Of a stretch of 64,000 nucleotides of DNA, positions 59,664 to 64,000 are shown piece after piece (positions within the stretch are counted from its first letter, which is position 1; the number at the start of each line of letters is the position of its first letter). This DNA comes from Thalassobaculum sp965228445. Its GTDB lineage: Bacteria > Pseudomonadota > Alphaproteobacteria > Thalassobaculales > Thalassobaculaceae. The translations under genes and the position numbers were made by a program. The DNA is taken from positions 1,488,001 through 1,552,000 of the forward strand of contig OZ245813.1 of the NCBI GenBank assembly GCA_965228445.1. Reading direction: 5' to 3'. The notes beneath the pieces are model-generated. The model made no database searches. It was not told where the DNA came from and saw nothing but the letters and a program-made list of their open reading frames with translations.

Positions 59664-60418
59664 TCGAGGCAACCGGGGTCACCAAGACCTATGGCGCGAC
59701 CTGCGTCGTGGACGGCGTCACGGTCCGTCTGCCGGACAGTGGCGTCACCGCCATCATCGGCCCGAACGGCGCCGGCAAGTCGACCCTGCTGTCGATGGTC
59801 AGCCGGCTGCTGCCCCTGTCCGCCGGCCAGGTGCTGGTCGACGGCCTGGACACGGCGACGGCGCGCGGCGAGGACCTGGCCCGGACCTTGGCGATCCTGC
59901 GCCAGGAGAACCACCTCACGGCGCGGTTGACCGTGCGCGAGCTCGTGGCGTTCGGCCGCTATCCCCACTCCCGCGGCCGGCTGGGCGGCGACGACATCGC
60001 CAAGGTCGACGAGGCCATCGCCTATCTCCGCCTGGACGGCCTCGCCGACCGCTTTCTGGACGAGCTGTCCGGCGGACAGCGCCAGCGTGCGTTCATCGCC
60101 ATGGTGCTGTGTCAGGACACCAAATACGTCCTGCTGGACGAGCCGCTCAACAATCTCGACATGAAGCACGCGGCCGAGATGATGCGGCTGTTCCGACGCG
60201 CCGCCGACGGGCTGGGAAAGAGCGTGATCCTCGTGCTGCACGACATCAACTTCGCGTCCTGCCACGCCGACCTGATCGTCGCGATGCGCGACGGCAGGTT
60301 GGTGCGCCAGGGGCCGCCGGCGGCGGTGATCACGGCCCAGGGCCTGCGGGAGATCTTCGACATCGATCCGCCGATCGCCCTCGTCGACGGCCGGCCGATC
60401 GTCCATTTCTATCTCTGA
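59660..60418 (+). CDS. iron-siderophore ABC transporter ATPase
   Basis: ATPase of 252 residues. Walker A GPNGAGKS (34-41), signature LSGGQRQRAFIAMVL, Walker B YVLLDEPLNNLDM and switch His in LHDINFAS. It is the last gene of locus 2, translationally coupled to permease 2. The next gene is convergent with 25 bases between. Confidence 0.92.
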   Translation: MIEATGVTKTYGATCVVDGVTVRLPDSGVTAIIGPNGAGKSTLLSMVSRLLPLSAGQVLVDGLDTATARGEDLARTLAILRQENHLTARLTVRELVAFGRYPHSRGRLGGDDIAKVDEAIAYLRLDGLADRFLDELSGGQRQRAFIAMVLCQDTKYVLLDEPLNNLDMKHAAEMMRLFRRAADGLGKSVILVLHDINFASCHADLIVAMRDGRLVRQGPPAAVITAQGLREIFDIDPPIALVDGRPIVHFYL

Positions 60419-60443
60419 GAATCCACCCGCTTTTCCGACCGCC

Positions 60444-61673
60444 TCAGCTCTGCAACGCCTTCAGGCGCATCGTGCCCAACAGCAGGAAGGCGGCCACGCC
60501 CGCCAGGATCCAGAGCGACAGGTCGAAGCTGTGGGTCGCGTCGTAGACCAGGCCCAGCAGAATCGGCCCCCCGGCGCCACCGACCTCGGCGGCGGAGAAG
60601 AACAGGCCACTCGCCGTGCCGGCGCGCTCCTCGCCCACGCCCTTCGTCTCCACCAGGGTGAGGATCGCCACCGTCATCAGCGACGAGCGAGCGATGCCCT
60701 GCAGGGCGAGGCCGATGGTCAGCGCCGGCTGACCCGACAGCCAGAGCAGCAGACAGGCCAGCACCGCTCCGGCCGCCAGCAGGCCCAGGACCAGGTGCCG
60801 GCGCTCCGGCGTGGCGAGCCGCGGGATGGTCAGCGAGGCGAAGATGCCGATCAGGGTCGGCACGGTCGCCCAGTAGCCCGCCTCGACCGGCGTCATGCCG
60901 CCGACCCGCAGGATTTCCGGCAGCCAGTTGTTCAGCCCGTGGTTCAGCGCGAAGATCGCGACGCTCATGGCCAGCAGCAGGCGCACCGCCGGCAACCGGA
61001 CGAGTTCGCCGATCACCTCCTTCTGCGGACGCGGCTTCGCGGCAGAGGCCGGCGGGTCGTGGCGGCGGGCGGCGGGCAGGCTGGCGATGGCGAACCAGGT
61101 GCAGGCGCCCAAAGCCGCCACCGCCGACCACAGCAGCAGCACCGCCCGCCAGTCGCCGTCGAAATACGGCATCAGCACGGAGTTGGTGAGCGACAGCGCG
61201 ACGATCGAGCCGATCGCCGGGCCGGTGATGTAGATCCCCATCGCAAAGCCGCGGTCGCTGCCCTTGAACCAGCGGGCGATCTCCTTCGGCGCGCCGGCCG
61301 ACACGATGGGACCGCCGATGCCGAAGATCGCCACGGCGACGAACAGCAGGGCGGCACTGTCGGCGATGCCGCGCAGCAGGCCGGACAGGGCGACGATCAT
61401 CGCGCCGAGGAAGATCGCCCGACGCGCCCCGACCCGGTCGAGGAAGCTGCCGCAGGGGACGGCCGCGACGATATAGGTGAGCTGCCAGATCCCGAGCACC
61501 GCGCCCATGGCGGTGTGGCTGATCTCCAGATCCCGGGTGATCGGCCCGACGATCGGCGCCAGGCCGGCGATGGTCAGACCGAAACAGAAATACGCCGTCC
61601 ACACGCCGAACAGGATCGCCCAGCGGATCGGCGGCGCCGGGGGTTCGGCGCTCACCGCCGCGTCGTCACTCAT
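60444..61673 (-). CDS. MFS transporter
   Basis: Major facilitator superfamily protein of 409 residues and twelve predicted helices. The loop between helices 2 and 3 reads GSFLDRVGARRAIFLGAM, a variant of the GxxxDRxGRR motif A. The substrate is unknown; it lies 39 bases after the acyl-CoA ligase gene on the same strand and may be cotranscribed, and it ends next to the siderophore locus on the opposite strand. Siderophore export is possible but unsupported. Confidence 0.88.
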   Translation of the reverse strand: MSDDAAVSAEPPAPPIRWAILFGVWTAYFCFGLTIAGLAPIVGPITRDLEISHTAMGAVLGIWQLTYIVAAVPCGSFLDRVGARRAIFLGAMIVALSGLLRGIADSAALLFVAVAIFGIGGPIVSAGAPKEIARWFKGSDRGFAMGIYITGPAIGSIVALSLTNSVLMPYFDGDWRAVLLLWSAVAALGACTWFAIASLPAARRHDPPASAAKPRPQKEVIGELVRLPAVRLLLAMSVAIFALNHGLNNWLPEILRVGGMTPVEAGYWATVPTLIGIFASLTIPRLATPERRHLVLGLLAAGAVLACLLLWLSGQPALTIGLALQGIARSSLMTVAILTLVETKGVGEERAGTASGLFFSAAEVGGAGGPILLGLVYDATHSFDLSLWILAGVAAFLLLGTMRLKALQS

Positions 61674-61712
61674 CTGTCGGTCCCATATGGCCTTTCGGAA
61701 GACCGAGACCGC

Positions 61713-63347
<1,635 letters not shown>

Positions 63348-63506
63348 CGCCCAGTCCTCCCAAAGCTTTTTTTGCCTCTTATGCGTGCCAGCTAACTACG
63401 CCGCCGCCCGCCCTGTCGAGACGGACAGGGCGTGGACGGGACCGCAGTCACCGGTTGAACGCTGTCGGGGAGAGTTTTCGCGATGGGGGCGGATGGTCGC
63501 CGGAGG

Positions 63507-63881
63507 TCAGTCGTCGGAGGAAACGACGCGGAACGGCAGCACCGTGCCCCGCGGTCCGTCGGGCTCCGGCGGCGACAGGGCGCGGCCGATATCCTCCAGC
63601 GCATCTTCCAGATGTGCCGGCAGGGCAAGGCCGGCACCGCGGAGGTTGCGCGCCAGTCGGTCCACGCCTTCGGCGAGGCCGTCGTCCAGCGGCACACCGG
63701 CCTCCTTCGCCAGGGTGGCAAGCTGGGCGATGGTCTGCACGAGAAGCACCGACCGGCGATCGGCCGGGACCTCGATCCCCATGGTCAGACGGGTCGGTGC
63801 GGCCGGTCCCTCATCGGCCGGAGTCGGCGCTGCTTCCTCGGCCTGGCGGCCGGGGTGCAACAGAACTACGCGGTCATCCAA
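63507..63881 (-). CDS. hypothetical protein, 124 residues
   Basis: I do not recognise this protein. It is acidic, with a proline/alanine-rich N-terminus and a helical central region (SVLLVQTIAQLATLAKEAGVPLDDGLAEGVDRLARNLRGAG), and shows no signal or membrane helix. The start is a TTG with a very good GGGAGG ribosome site seven bases upstream, and no other start is available in frame. It precedes the acyl-CoA ligase gene on the same strand by 159 bases. Confidence 0.6.
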   Translation of the reverse strand: MDDRVVLLHPGRQAEEAAPTPADEGPAAPTRLTMGIEVPADRRSVLLVQTIAQLATLAKEAGVPLDDGLAEGVDRLARNLRGAGLALPAHLEDALEDIGRALSPPEPDGPRGTVLPFRVVSSDD

Positions 63882-64000
63882 AACGCTGCCTCCCCTCTCC
63901 GCTGGTGGCCATATCCGTGCCGAATCGCCCCGATTCTACGGAGTCGCGCCCGGTCTGTCGACAACTTGGCGACTCGGGCGCCGTCGAGGAGACGCCGCCA

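Overview
The window is GC-rich, densely packed bacterial chromosome with no rRNA or tRNA gene, integrase, transposase or CRISPR array that I can see. The gene content (cyanide-insensitive type cytochrome bd, several TRAP and Liv transporters, GMC dehydrogenases, CaiB and SDR enzymes, FecI/FecR signalling, many GTG/TTG starts and four-base gene overlaps) suggests a metabolically versatile alphaproteobacterium, probably Rhodospirillales-like and possibly marine. That placement is inference from gene content only.

Layout. 0-7.8 kb: an SMR efflux protein, a PAS_5 protein, a secreted DUF1176-like protein, an orphan CoxL-type molybdenum hydroxylase large subunit, an EamA exporter, an unassigned polytopic membrane protein and an SDR. 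7.8-12.1 kb: histidine utilisation (hutH, hutU, convergent hutC), with small palindromic repeats on both sides and TGT-N4-ACA operators in front of hutH and hutC. 12.1-14.7 kb: cytochrome bd oxidase (cydA, cydB and a 43-residue DUF2474 subunit). 14.8-19.5 kb: a complete branched-chain amino-acid-type ABC transporter on the minus strand, in the order binding protein, livH, livM, livG, livF. 19.6-21.6 kb: a small membrane-anchored protein and hemN with an FNR/FixK box. 21.7-26.1 kb: an SDR lacking its catalytic Tyr, betA and a second GMC dehydrogenase. 26.2-31.3 kb: a TRAP transporter with two near-identical binding proteins. 31.4-39.4 kb: a catabolic patchwork of DUF1445, EamA, an SDR, a polysaccharide deacetylase, an M20 carbamoylase, a lipoprotein esterase, a glyoxalase-fold protein and a CaiB CoA transferase, plus an overlooked 50-residue gene. 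39.6-46.0 kb: a signalling island of two hybrid kinases, a lone HPt protein, a lone receiver and an NMT1-like binding protein. 46.1-60.4 kb: two complete iron-siderophore uptake loci with Fur-box-like sites. 60.4-64 kb: an MFS transporter, an acyl-CoA ligase and a hypothetical protein.

How the genes work together. HutH and HutU perform the first two steps of histidine degradation and HutC represses them; hutI and hutG are not in the window. Siderophore locus 1 (fecI-fecR, STN-type TonB receptor, binding protein, one permease, ATPase) should respond to its own ligand through the sigma factor. Locus 2 (LysR, receptor, binding protein, two permeases, ATPase) has two Fur-like boxes in the divergent promoter region. 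In three of the four binding-protein operons a strong hairpin lies directly after the binding-protein gene, which would favour making more binding protein than permease. The signalling island is the best candidate for an undescribed system: it contains every phosphorelay part except a DNA-binding output.
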